Below, in pieces: positions 1-7,577 of a DNA stretch of 54,642 nucleotides. Source of the DNA: Candidatus Wildermuthbacteria bacterium RIFOXYD1_FULL_50_12. GTDB taxonomy: Bacteria > Patescibacteriota > Minisyncoccia > Minisyncoccales > UBA10102. The translations under genes were made by a program, and so were the position numbers. Where the stretch lies: assembly GCA_001825035.1 (NCBI GenBank), contig MHUO01000008.1, positions 1 through 54,642 on the forward strand, written 5' to 3'. The notes beneath the pieces were generated by a model. It worked only from the letters and a program-made list of their open reading frames with translations. It searched no databases and was not told the origin of the DNA. Position 1 is the first letter of the stretch. Each line of letters starts with the position of its first letter.

Positions 1-45
1 TTGCGAGGCAGTGCCGTTTTGCGGCACGGCGGCGGAGCGGAGCGA

Positions 46-75
46 TTGGATTTTTTCAGGAATTTTTGATAAAAT
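46..75 (+). promoter_or_regulatory. Promoter of the first tRNA/mRNA block
   Basis: TTGGAT (46-51), 18 bp, TAAAAT (70-75). Transcription would begin near 82, 28 nt before tRNA-Val, and could read through the membrane protein, pseudouridine synthase and rplS. The stretch before it (1-45) holds only a small GC-rich hairpin (12-26) and no gene that I can see. Confidence 0.55.
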
Positions 76-109
76 AGGTTCGAGCGGAATTGTATAAACA
101 CACACTAAG

Positions 110-181
110 GGGCTCATAGTTCAGTGGCAGAACGCTTCGTTGACATCGAAGAGGTGGGAGGTTCAATTCCTCCTGAGCCCA
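110..181 (+). tRNA. tRNA-Val (GAC)
   Basis: Seven-base acceptor stem GGGCTCA/TGAGCCC with discriminator A181. The anticodon loop carries GAC and the T-loop TTCAATT is intact. CCA is not encoded, consistent with the cca gene at 37-38.5 kb. Confidence 0.95.
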
Positions 182-209
182 CCCTTCAATAATAATTTAG
201 GGTAAACCT

Positions 210-908
210 ATGAAAAACATTCACCAATACTTCACAAAGCGTACTGTTCTTTTCATTGCGGTATTCGCAGTTGTCGGATTTGCGGCGCTCCAAATTCCCG
301 TAACGCAACTCGCGGGATCTCAAGCAAAGTTTACGGTATTTGACGCTTTTGCCCCCATTACCGGCGCTTTCATCGGAAGCATTCCCGGGATTGCCGCCGT
401 ACTGCTTATGCATACGGTAAACTTTCTCTTTCATGGGGCGCAAGTCCAGGACGCAGGCACCATTATCAGATTCTTTCCCATGCTGTTTGCGGTGTTGTAT
501 TTTGCAAGAAAAGGACGGCTCAACATCATTGTTCCGCTTGCCGCAATTGCGGTGTTCTTAGCGCATCCTATTGGGCGCCAGGTCTGGTACTTCTCGCTTT
601 TTTGGACCATTCCTATAATCTCCTATTTTCTGCGGGATCGATTTTTGTTCGCACGCGCGCTGGGAGCCACGTTTTCCAGCCACGCGGTAGGCGGCGCCTC
701 GTGGATTTGGGCTTTCTCGCTTCCGGCTACGGTATGGAATTCTTTGATCCCCATTGTAATCGCAGAACGCTTGCTGTTCGCCCTCGGCATTGCGGTAAGC
801 TACGTTCTCCTCAACAATCTTCTCTACGCCCTTGAACAAAAGCGTATTCTCAGGCCCGGATTGTCCCTTGATCCAAAATACCTCCTCCCTTGGAAACTCA
901 CCTTCTAA
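210..908 (+). CDS. ECF-transporter S-component-like membrane protein
   Basis: A 232-residue integral membrane protein with about six hydrophobic segments separated by short loops and almost no soluble domain. The N-terminal half (FDAFAPITGAFIGSIPG) resembles the substrate-binding S components of ECF vitamin transporters, which lie in the cytoplasmic membrane and borrow a shared energising module; no such module is in this window. The ATG lies 28 nt after tRNA-Val, so the two probably share a transcript, and the stop directly abuts the start of the next gene. The substrate cannot be told from sequence. Family placement is by overall look only, so an unrelated small membrane protein remains possible. 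Confidence 0.6.
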   Translation: MKNIHQYFTKRTVLFIAVFAVVGFAALQIPVTQLAGSQAKFTVFDAFAPITGAFIGSIPGIAAVLLMHTVNFLFHGAQVQDAGTIIRFFPMLFAVLYFARKGRLNIIVPLAAIAVFLAHPIGRQVWYFSLFWTIPIISYFLRDRFLFARALGATFSSHAVGGASWIWAFSLPATVWNSLIPIVIAERLLFALGIAVSYVLLNNLLYALEQKRILRPGLSLDPKYLLPWKLTF

Positions 909-1586
909 ATGCCCTTGAAAATTCTTCACGAAGATGCTACCCTAGTGGTTATAGATAAGCCGGCGGGCTTGACTATTGAGCAGATCGAAAAAGAGCTTGG
1001 GTATACTCCTGCCTCGCCGGCAGGCGGGCCGGCTCATCGACTGGACAAAGACACGTCAGGCGTCCTGCTTGTTGCTAAAACCCCAGAAGCGCTCGAAGAG
1101 TTTCGAAAGCAGTTTCGGGAAAGACAAGTGGTAAAACGCTATATCTGTCTCATAGAAGGAAATCTCAAGGCGAGCACAGGGACAATTCATACCCTACTCG
1201 CTCGCTCGCTCGCGGATCGGAGAAAACAGCGCACCTTCTCTCTTTCTGAACCAAAGGTGGGCAGGCGCGAAGCGCTTACGGAATGGAAGGTCCTTAAGCG
1301 ATTTGAAGATCCGTCTACCAACAACGCAGGCTACACCCTCCTTGAAATAATTCCCAAAACAGGCAGGAAGCATCAGGTGCGAGCACACATGGCTTCACTA
1401 GGCCATCCGGTAGCCGGCGACCAACTCTACGGATTTAAAAACCAGCGTATCCCCCGAGGCCTGACTCGGCAATTCCTTCATGCTGCGTATCTGAAAATCG
1501 GAAATCTAGAGTGTTCTTCTCAATTGCCGCCGGATTTACAAACGGTATTAGATAACCTTACAGAAACAAATGGCTACACTCACTAA
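909..1586 (+). CDS. RluA/RluD-family pseudouridine synthase
   Basis: A 225-residue protein with the catalytic signature [10 protein letters not shown] at residues 43-52, where Asp46 would be the catalytic aspartate that isomerises uridine to pseudouridine in rRNA or tRNA. The [10 protein letters not shown] segment near residue 155 is a second family motif. There is no S4 domain at the N terminus, so it is a short RluA-type enzyme and the target nucleotide cannot be assigned. Just before the signature the chain reads [10 protein letters not shown], encoded by a GC-rich palindrome (about 1008-1028) that looks like an in-frame insertion of the dispersed repeat family in this window. It starts on the base after the previous stop and overlaps rplS by 17 bp. 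Confidence 0.88.
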   Translation: MPLKILHEDATLVVIDKPAGLTIEQIEKELGYTPASPAGGPAHRLDKDTSGVLLVAKTPEALEEFRKQFRERQVVKRYICLIEGNLKASTGTIHTLLARSLADRRKQRTFSLSEPKVGRREALTEWKVLKRFEDPSTNNAGYTLLEIIPKTGRKHQVRAHMASLGHPVAGDQLYGFKNQRIPRGLTRQFLHAAYLKIGNLECSSQLPPDLQTVLDNLTETNGYTH

Positions 1587-1995
1587 AACAACGATAGTAA
1601 CCGAACAGCTCAAAGATCGGGTTACGGATGCAAGGCCCGGAGATACGGTTCGCATACACCAAAAAGTCAAAGAAGGAGACAAAGAGCGCATTCAGGTATT
1701 TGAGGGGGTAGTGCTCGCAAGAAAACACGGAAAAGGATTGAGTGCCACCATTACAGTGCGCAAGGTAAGCCAAGGCGTGGGCGTGGAACGCATCTTCCCT
1801 TTGCACGCGCCTTTTGTTCAAAAAATTGAAGTTGTAAAGAGGGCAAAAACCCGGAGGGCGAAACTCTATTATCTGCGGGAGGCGAAAGGCAAAAAAGCTC
1901 GCTTGAAGGCAAGGGAATTCGGCGTAGAAGTTACGGAACCTGAGCAAATTCCCGCAGAACAAGTAGAACAGACAGGGGAGAAAAAAGAAGCATAA
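1570..1995 (+). CDS. rplS: 50S ribosomal protein L19
   Basis: A 141-residue L19. The conserved core runs from [15 protein letters not shown] through [15 protein letters not shown] to [19 protein letters not shown], followed by the basic [10 protein letters not shown] segment. L19 lies at the interface of the 30S and 50S subunits. The C terminus has an extra acidic tail of about 20 residues ([12 protein letters not shown]), longer than the usual form of about 115 residues. The start overlaps the pseudouridine synthase by 17 bp, suggesting translational coupling. tRNA-Leu begins only 4 nt after the stop, so the mRNA must be trimmed by tRNA processing. Confidence 0.95.
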   Translation: MATLTKTTIVTEQLKDRVTDARPGDTVRIHQKVKEGDKERIQVFEGVVLARKHGKGLSATITVRKVSQGVGVERIFPLHAPFVQKIEVVKRAKTRRAKLYYLREAKGKKARLKAREFGVEVTEPEQIPAEQVEQTGEKKEA

Positions 1996-1998
1996 ATT

Positions 1999-2080
1999 GC
2001 GCGGGTGGTGAAACTGGTAAACACGCTAGGTCGAGGGCCTAGTGCCGCAAGGCTTGGAGGTTCAAGTCCTCTCCCGCGCA
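1999..2080 (+). tRNA. tRNA-Leu (GAG)
   Basis: Acceptor GCGCGGG/CCCGCGC, class II long variable arm, T-loop TTCAAGT. The anticodon stem CTAGG/CCTAG closes a seven-base loop TCGAGGG, so the base before the GAG anticodon (position 33) is C rather than the nearly universal U. Confidence 0.92.
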
Positions 2081-2093
2081 CACATGGGGCTTG

Positions 2094-2112
2094 CCTTGAG
2101 CGAAGTCGAAGG
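2094..2112. repeat. Small hairpin repeat of the TGA-rCGAAGT type
   Basis: CCTTGAGCGAAGTCGAAGG folds with one bulge and sits between two tRNAs, its last bases being the first bases of tRNA-Val. A related hairpin with the core TGAACGAAGTGGA lies in another tRNA spacer at 13940-13960. Confidence 0.5.
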
Positions 2113-2184
2113 GCGGTTAGCTCAGCTGGCTAGAGCGTCTCGTTTACACCGAGAAGGTCGAGGGTTCAAATCCTTCACCGCCCA
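2111..2184 (+). tRNA. tRNA-Val (TAC)
   Basis: Acceptor GGGCGGT/ACCGCCC with discriminator A. Anticodon stem TCTCG/CGAGA encloses TTTACAC (anticodon TAC). The NUDIX start codon follows 8 nt later. Confidence 0.95.
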
Positions 2185-2192
2185 CTCTTTGT

Positions 2193-2642
2193 ATGGAAGA
2201 AATCCGAAAGCATCAAGATTTCCACGTAGGATTGAAGGCCTTTATTGCGGACGGCGACAAACTTTTGGTCCTTCAAGACGAAGCAGGATTGTGGGAGCTC
2301 CCCGGCGGCAGAATTGAACAATCGGAAATTGCAAACGGCCTCGAGAAAATTCTCCGCCGAGAAACCGGAGAAGAGCTAAGCGCGCAATTTGAGTACGAAG
2401 TCGGCACGATCTTCCACGCTTGGGTACGAAAACCCGATCCCTTAACGGATATAAAACTACAATACAAGAACAAGGATTTTTATATTTTTCTTGTGGGGTT
2501 TCGTTGCGTGTACAAAGGCGGGGAGATAACGTTAAGTCCCGAGCACATAGATTCCCGCTGGATCGCAGAAGACGAAGTGGACGCCTTGAAGTTTGAAAAT
2601 ACCTACAAGGAAACAGTACAAAAGTACTTTCAAACTTATTAA
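2193..2642 (+). CDS. NUDIX hydrolase
   Basis: A 149-residue single-domain NUDIX protein. The Nudix box runs from GGRIEQSE (residue about 38) to RRETGEEL (about 58); its glutamates bind the Mg2+ that drives hydrolysis of a nucleoside diphosphate linked to another group. The strand LPGG precedes the box as in typical members. The substrate is not readable; housecleaning of damaged nucleotides or dinucleotide hydrolysis are both possible. The gene is embedded between tRNA-Val (8 nt upstream) and tRNA-Phe (22 nt downstream) and probably depends on the common transcript. There is no clear Shine-Dalgarno sequence. Confidence 0.88.
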   Translation: MEEIRKHQDFHVGLKAFIADGDKLLVLQDEAGLWELPGGRIEQSEIANGLEKILRRETGEELSAQFEYEVGTIFHAWVRKPDPLTDIKLQYKNKDFYIFLVGFRCVYKGGEITLSPEHIDSRWIAEDEVDALKFENTYKETVQKYFQTY

Positions 2643-2664
2643 AAATGTGGTAGAAAAGCAGCAT

Positions 2665-2736
2665 GCCGCGGTAGCTCAGTGGTAGAGCGCATCCCTGAAG
2701 AGGATGGCGTCGGGGGTTCAATTCCCTCCCGCGGCA
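2665..2736 (+). tRNA. tRNA-Phe (GAA)
   Basis: Acceptor GCCGCGG/CCGCGGC with discriminator A. Anticodon stem CATCC/GGATG encloses CTGAAGA. CCA is not encoded. Confidence 0.95.
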
Positions 2737-2756
2737 CAAAATTCATGGCAATTTTT

Positions 2757-2828
2757 GCGGGCGTCGTATAGTGGCTATTATACGTCCTTGCCAAGGACGA
2801 GAGGGGGGTTCAATTCCCCTCGCCCGCT
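2757..2828 (+). tRNA. tRNA-Gly (GCC)
   Basis: Acceptor GCGGGCG/CGCCCGC with discriminator T. Anticodon stem CGTCC/GGACG encloses TTGCCAA. It is the last tRNA before the block terminator. Confidence 0.95.
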
Positions 2829-2831
2829 CAC

Positions 2832-2867
2832 AACAAAAACACCGTTGCAAAACGGTGTTTTTGTTTG
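2832..2867 (+). terminator. Terminator of the tRNA/rplS block
   Basis: Stem ACACCGTT/AACGGTGT extended by an A-run/T-run pair (AAAAAC...GTTTTTGTTTG). It is nearly symmetric and could act in both directions. The guaB promoter is nested inside it. Confidence 0.8.
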
Positions 2868-2873
2868 TATAAT
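2845..2873 (+). promoter_or_regulatory. guaB promoter nested in a terminator
   Basis: TTGCAA (2845-2850), 17 bp, TATAAT (2868-2873). The -35 box spans the loop and start of the 3' arm of the upstream terminator. The start would be near 2880, giving a leader of only about 8 nt and no Shine-Dalgarno sequence before the guaB ATG at 2888. Confidence 0.65.
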
Positions 2874-2887
2874 CAGCACAATACTCT

Positions 2888-3934
2888 ATGGCGCGAATTC
2901 CTCTTGCTTTAACATTCGACGACGTGCTTTTGGTTCCCCAGAGGTCCGACGTCAGCCCGTCTGAAGTTCAGGTGCGCACGCGGCTGACCAAGCGCATTGC
3001 TCTTGCAACCCCCTTGGTAGCAGCGGCCATGGACACGGTCACGGAAGCAAAAATGGCTATCGCCCTCGCAAAAGAGGGCGGTATTGGTTTTTTACACCGG
3101 AACTGCTCCATTGCAGAAGAGGTCGCAATGGTACAAGCGGTGAAAAAGCAGAACAAACATTTATTGGTGGGGGCCGGAATCGGCCCTCATGATATAGAGC
3201 GGGCAAAAGCCCTTGATGCAGCTGGGGCAGATGTGCTTACGATCGACTGTGCCCACGCGCATAAACCCCAGATTATTGCGGACGCAAAGAAAATCAAAAG
3301 AGCCGTAAAAGCAGACCTTGTTATCGGAAACATAGCCACTGCAGAAGCTGCGCGTGCCCTTGTTGTTTTCGCGGACGCTCTAAAGGTGGGCGTGGGGCCT
3401 GGCTCCATTTGCACTACAAGAGTGGTAAGCGGAGTAGGAATGCCCCAGCTTTCCGCCATCCTTGCGGTCGCAAAGGTAGCGAGAATGAAAAACATCCCCG
3501 TGATTGCAGACGGCGGCATTCGTTTTTCCGGAGATATCACAAAAGCTCTTGCCGCAGGAGCTAACACCGTCATGTTGGGCTCCCTGTTTGCGGGCACCGA
3601 CGAGACGCCGGGAAAAGTTCTGACAATCGAGGGGAAGAAGTACAAATCCTATCGCGGAATGGGCTCTTTGGCCACCATGCAGAAGGGCAAGACGGCAGAC
3701 CGCTACAGTCAAGAGGAGCTTAAAAAACACGTTGCAGAAGGCGTGGAAGCGCTCATACCCTATAAAGGATCCGTGAAAGAAATTATATTCCAGCTGCTCG
3801 GAGGCCTAAAAGCCGGAATGGGATACACAGGCGCAAAAACCATAGAGGAGCTACACCGAAAAGCGAAGTTCGTGCGCATTACTGAGGCCGGCAGAATCGA
3901 AAGCCATCCCCATTCCATTGTTTTGAAAACATGA
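2888..3934 (+). CDS. guaB: IMP dehydrogenase lacking CBS domains
   Basis: A 348-residue TIM-barrel enzyme that oxidises IMP to XMP with NAD+, the committed step to GMP. The catalytic loop GPGSICTTR places the nucleophilic cysteine at 175. The flap [12 protein letters not shown]...DRY and the YKGSV segment favour IMP dehydrogenase over GMP reductase. The usual pair of CBS domains (about 120 residues, expected near residue 87) is missing: the chain passes directly from [10 protein letters not shown] to HLLVGAGIG, so it lacks the allosteric purine-sensing module. The normal DTAHGH segment reads DCAHAH here. It overlaps the next gene by ATGA and leads the guaB-deaminase-guaA operon. Confidence 0.9.
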   Translation: MARIPLALTFDDVLLVPQRSDVSPSEVQVRTRLTKRIALATPLVAAAMDTVTEAKMAIALAKEGGIGFLHRNCSIAEEVAMVQAVKKQNKHLLVGAGIGPHDIERAKALDAAGADVLTIDCAHAHKPQIIADAKKIKRAVKADLVIGNIATAEAARALVVFADALKVGVGPGSICTTRVVSGVGMPQLSAILAVAKVARMKNIPVIADGGIRFSGDITKALAAGANTVMLGSLFAGTDETPGKVLTIEGKKYKSYRGMGSLATMQKGKTADRYSQEELKKHVAEGVEALIPYKGSVKEIIFQLLGGLKAGMGYTGAKTIEELHRKAKFVRITEAGRIESHPHSIVLKT

Positions 3935-4947
3935 ATCCCACTCCCGACCAACACATTCATTACCACCACAAACACATTCCTTTAGCTGAATTGCACAGCC
4001 ATCTTGGCGGCGCAGTTGATGCTGCCATCCTCTGGACCACCGCCCACGAACAAGGCATTAAGCTTCCCACGAAAGATTACTGGGAGTTTGAGCGAATGGT
4101 CACGGTACAGGGCACGGGCACGCTCCAAAATGTGCAGCAACTTGATCAGGAAAAATACCGCTGGACAGAGCTCATTCAGTCCTCTCCGCTTGCCATGGAG
4201 GCGGCCGTGCACGGAACGCTCGGAGGAGCATACCGCGCAAACCACATCGTGTTGCACGAGATCCGCTATAACCCAATGAAGCGAAACCGCGGAGGAGAAC
4301 AGGACCTCGACCACATCATTATGGCTACCGTACGGGGCATGGAAAAAGCCCTGCTTGAATATCCGGAAATCAAAGCGGGTATTATCTTGTGTTTGGATAG
4401 AACCTTTCCTTTCAAGCTCAACGAAATCATCTACCAAAAAGCGAAGAGATATCACAGCCGAGGCGTCGTGGGGATAGACCTTGCGGGGCCCTTTGTCCAG
4501 GAATTCCAGATCAAGGATTATATCGATCTCTTTTGCGAGGCAAAACAGCAAGGGCTTGCGCTTACCCTTCATACCGGAGAAGAAGGGCTTCTGGAAGAAA
4601 TGCGGCTCATCGTAGACGAAATTGAGCCCCATCGCATTGGCCATGGAGTGCTCGCGGCGCAAGACAAACGACTTATGCAAAAACTTATTGAGAAGGGGAT
4701 TGTCCTCGAATTATGCCCAACTTCCAACCTGAACGTCCGAATTTTGAAAAACTTGGCAGACATGAAGCGCGTTTACCGCATGCTCCATGAGACAGGGGTT
4801 TCCTTGACCATAAACACCGACGGCCCGGAAATGCACGGAACCAATCTGTGGAAAGAGTTGAATTTCCTCCGCGACAACGAAATTTTCTCGCGGGAAGAAC
4901 TCAACCGGCTTATTGAGAACGCCTTTCGCGCCACCTTTATCAAATAA
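3931..4947 (+). CDS. Adenosine deaminase family amidohydrolase
   Basis: A 338-residue metal-dependent deaminase of the adenosine/AMP deaminase superfamily. Zinc ligands are visible as HSH at residues 22-24, the LHTGEE block (His and catalytic Glu), RIGHGV, and an aspartate in NTDGPEMHG near residue 290. True adenosine deaminases read TDDP there; the second aspartate, which contacts the purine, is glycine here, so the substrate may not be plain adenosine. The family removes the 6-amino group, which would feed inosine or IMP toward guanine nucleotides. It sits between guaB (ATGA overlap) and guaA (10 nt gap), strongly linking it to purine interconversion. Confidence 0.8.
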   Translation: MNPTPDQHIHYHHKHIPLAELHSHLGGAVDAAILWTTAHEQGIKLPTKDYWEFERMVTVQGTGTLQNVQQLDQEKYRWTELIQSSPLAMEAAVHGTLGGAYRANHIVLHEIRYNPMKRNRGGEQDLDHIIMATVRGMEKALLEYPEIKAGIILCLDRTFPFKLNEIIYQKAKRYHSRGVVGIDLAGPFVQEFQIKDYIDLFCEAKQQGLALTLHTGEEGLLEEMRLIVDEIEPHRIGHGVLAAQDKRLMQKLIEKGIVLELCPTSNLNVRILKNLADMKRVYRMLHETGVSLTINTDGPEMHGTNLWKELNFLRDNEIFSREELNRLIENAFRATFIK

Positions 4948-4957
4948 TCCCCAAGGC

Positions 4958-6493
4958 ATGCTTTACATATTTGACTTTGGCTCCCAGTATTCCCAGCTCA
5001 TTTGCCGGCGCGTGAGAAGCTTGGGGGTGAAAGCCAAACTCGTTCCTCATCAATACCCTCTGAAAAGATTACGCGACGCCAAGGGCATTATCCTCTCTGG
5101 GGGACCGGACTCGGTTTACGAAAGAAATGCCGCAACCATTTCCAAAAAAATCTTCCCTTTGGGCGTGCCAGTACTGGGCATTTGTTACGGCATGCAGCTG
5201 ATGGCCCATCTCACGGGAGGAAAGGTACAGCGATCGCAAAAGAAGGAATACGGGCCCGCCGTCCTCGAGCTCGCACCCGGCCAAAAAAGCAAGCTGTTTT
5301 TAGGTCTGCCCTCTTCTTTTTCGGTTTGGATGTCCCACGGCGACCAGGTCGTGCGGCTCTCCAAAGGATTTTCGCGAACGGCGGCAACCTCAACTTCAGA
5401 CAACGCATCCATGGAGGATTCTCGGCGAAATCTTTACGGCATTCAGTTTCATCCGGAAGTTGAACATACGCAATATGGGAAAGAGATTCTGCAAAATTTT
5501 GCGTTTGGTATCTGCAAGTGCGAGAGGTCACATGGCGTAGAAGAGCTCATTGACTCAAAAATAGCGCAAATAAGAAAAGCCGTGGGGAAAGAACATGTTA
5601 TCTGTGCTACATCAGGCGGCGTTGACTCTTCAGTGACGGCGGCCCTCGTCTCCAAAGCAATCGGCAATCAGCTCACCTGCATATTTGTGAATCCGGGCAC
5701 ACTACGGAAAGGAGAAGCGCGGGAAGCGCGAAAACTTTTACAAGACACCCTCCACCTCAACGTAAAATATGTGAACGCGGAAGCTCAATTTCTGCGCGCT
5801 TTAAAAGGAGTGTCATACGGGGAAACAAAAAGGAAAATCATTGGCAGGGAATTTATCCGCGTGTTTGATAAATCGGCAAGGGGAATCAAGCCTGCTCCCT
5901 CCTTTCTCGCCCAAGGCACCATTCATTCAGACGTAGTGGAGTCGGCAAGGACGGACACAGGGGGAAAAACGCAAACCATAAAATCCCATCACAATGTGGC
6001 AGGCCTGCCAAAAAAACTCCGGCTCCGGCTTTTGGAGCCTTTGCGTGATTTGTTCAAAGACGAGGTTCGCCAACTTGGTTTAGCGCTCGGCTTGCCCGAC
6101 TACGCCCTATGGCGCCAACCCTTTCCGGGGCCCGGTTTGGCGATCCGCGTGGTGGGCGAGGTTACCAAGCCAAAGCTCGATATTCTGCGCGAAGCAGATA
6201 CCATTGTGCGGGAGGAAATCGAAAACGCGGGGCTTGCCCGCGACTTTTATCAATACTTCGCCATTCTTTTAAATGATAAAACAGTGGGGGTAAGAGGAGA
6301 CCAACGCGCCTATGCCTATCCTGTCGTGGTAAAGGCAGTCGTAAGCTCAGATATTATGACATCTGACTGGGCGCGCCTACCCCATGACTTTTTGTCCCAC
6401 CTCTCTTGGCGCATTACTTCAGAAGTGCCGCAAATCACCCGCGTGCTCTACGACATCACCCCCAAACCTCCTGGCACCACCGAGTGGGAGTAA
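4958..6493 (+). CDS. guaA: GMP synthase (glutamine-hydrolysing)
   Basis: A 511-residue two-domain enzyme that amidates XMP to GMP using glutamine and ATP. The N-terminal class I amidotransferase carries LGICYGMQLM with the nucleophilic Cys and IQFHPEVEHT with His and Glu. The ATP-pyrophosphatase domain carries the P-loop ATSGGVDSSV, and the C terminus has the dimerisation segment ending PGTTEWE. I chose the ATG at 4958 (MLYIFDFGSQY) over the track start at 4913, because it matches the family start, follows an AAGG sequence, and lies after the deaminase stop. The 3' end overlaps the convergent DUF6580 gene by 46 bp. Confidence 0.95.
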   Translation: MLYIFDFGSQYSQLICRRVRSLGVKAKLVPHQYPLKRLRDAKGIILSGGPDSVYERNAATISKKIFPLGVPVLGICYGMQLMAHLTGGKVQRSQKKEYGPAVLELAPGQKSKLFLGLPSSFSVWMSHGDQVVRLSKGFSRTAATSTSDNASMEDSRRNLYGIQFHPEVEHTQYGKEILQNFAFGICKCERSHGVEELIDSKIAQIRKAVGKEHVICATSGGVDSSVTAALVSKAIGNQLTCIFVNPGTLRKGEAREARKLLQDTLHLNVKYVNAEAQFLRALKGVSYGETKRKIIGREFIRVFDKSARGIKPAPSFLAQGTIHSDVVESARTDTGGKTQTIKSHHNVAGLPKKLRLRLLEPLRDLFKDEVRQLGLALGLPDYALWRQPFPGPGLAIRVVGEVTKPKLDILREADTIVREEIENAGLARDFYQYFAILLNDKTVGVRGDQRAYAYPVVVKAVVSSDIMTSDWARLPHDFLSHLSWRITSEVPQITRVLYDITPKPPGTTEWE

Positions 6494-7041
6494 ACGGCTG
6501 TTGCTGGTTTATAGCGATATCTATAACTCAAACTTGTAATGAGTCCGTAGGCGCCGAAGAAAAGGGCAACATAGAAGAGATCTCCCAGGAGAGTGAATTT
6601 AAAGAAGGGAAGGGCCATATAGTAAGAGAGCAAGAGGCCCCCGAGTGTGGGGGCGTACATTCCAGAAAAAGCCCATACGGCAAAGTTGGTGGTAAGGTAA
6701 AAAAGAATGGATCCTGTGAGCGCTGCTAGGGTGATGGCGCCGATCCGCCAAGTGGCGGATTTGTATTTTCGAACTAAAAGTCCGAATAAACCGATGACAA
6801 AGAAACTTGCGTACACCACCGCCATTATTTCCCATTCGTAGAGCCCGATAAAAAGGTCTGAGACCAGCATTGCGGCCAAAGGCGCAAGAAGATACCACTT
6901 TGAGATTTTGGAAGCGTACGCTCCAGCGAACAAGGCCACAGCTGCTATGGGAGTAAAGTTAGGAGGGTGCGGCAGCAGCCGCGCCACAATACTTATTCCC
7001 ACAACCGTTAGCAGAAAAATAAGGAAAAATTTTTTATTCAT
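6448..7041 (-). CDS. DUF6580-type membrane protein, candidate corrinoid S component
   Basis: A 197-residue protein with about six transmembrane segments, including the family-like PNFTPIAAVALFAGAY motif near residue 26. I recognise it as DUF6580-like, a family with the look of ECF-transporter substrate-binding components. The start at 7041 (MNKKFF) is preferred to the track start at 7098, because its ATG overlaps the pduO stop as ATGAATAA, implying coupling. It follows nrdR-nrdJ-pduO, all about B12-dependent dNTP synthesis, so uptake of cobalamin or a precursor is a reasonable guess. The C-terminal 16 codons overlap guaA on the opposite strand; there is no terminator between them. Confidence 0.7.
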   Translation of the reverse strand: MNKKFFLIFLLTVVGISIVARLLPHPPNFTPIAAVALFAGAYASKISKWYLLAPLAAMLVSDLFIGLYEWEIMAVVYASFFVIGLFGLLVRKYKSATWRIGAITLAALTGSILFYLTTNFAVWAFSGMYAPTLGGLLLSYYMALPFFKFTLLGDLFYVALFFGAYGLITSLSYRYRYKPATAVYSHSVVPGGLGVMS

Positions 7042-7576
7042 ATCTCGGTTTTGGTTCTTTGACTTCTGCCTTAAATGCTTCATGCCGCGCGAGGGCATAC
7101 AAATAACTGGAGAGGCGGTTCATGTACTTGAGGATTTCGGGCGGGAGCGGGTGCTTTTTGTGCACGGTGTCTATTCTGCGCTCCACGCGCCTTGCAACCG
7201 CGCGAACATAATCCAACTGGGCGGCAGTTCGCTCCTCGCCAGGAATGATAAACCCGCGCTCCGGCTTAATCTTCTCTTCGACAACATCAATCTCTTTTTC
7301 TAACTCCTCAATACGTGTTTGTGCAAGTTCTTTTGCTTTATGTTCAGGAAACAGTATCCAGGCCACCCGTGCCTGGATAATAAATAACGCTTCCTGAACC
7401 TGTTTTAATTTTTTGGTCAGCTCACTATCTTCCAAACCGCTCCTCGCAACACCAATAAGGCTGTTCAACTCATCTAAATCTCCTAGTGCCTCCAACAGCG
7501 GTGAATCCTTGGGAACTTTCTTTTTCCCGACCTGCGAAGTCCCCGCGTCTCCCTTCCCTGTGTAAAACAAGGGCAT
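7034..7576 (-). CDS. pduO: Cob(I)alamin adenosyltransferase, PduO type
   Basis: A 180-residue helical-bundle enzyme that transfers adenosyl from ATP to cob(I)alamin, giving adenosylcobalamin. The N-terminal ATP-binding signature YTGKGDAGTS lies at residues 5-14. The helix YVRAVARRVERR and the YMNRLSSYLYALAR segment carry the arginine, glutamate and asparagine residues conserved in the family. It begins 1 nt after the nrdJ stop and overlaps the DUF6580 gene at its end. Its context explains its role: the class II reductase encoded just upstream needs adenosylcobalamin. No other cobalamin biosynthesis gene is in the window, suggesting salvage. Confidence 0.92.
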   Translation of the reverse strand: MPLFYTGKGDAGTSQVGKKKVPKDSPLLEALGDLDELNSLIGVARSGLEDSELTKKLKQVQEALFIIQARVAWILFPEHKAKELAQTRIEELEKEIDVVEEKIKPERGFIIPGEERTAAQLDYVRAVARRVERRIDTVHKKHPLPPEILKYMNRLSSYLYALARHEAFKAEVKEPKPRYE

Positions 7577-7577
7577 A

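Noticed and set aside
2042-2317. ORF containing LSEVEGRLAQLARAS
   Set aside because: It is produced by reading through tRNA-Leu, the small repeat and tRNA-Val, a frequent annotation artefact.
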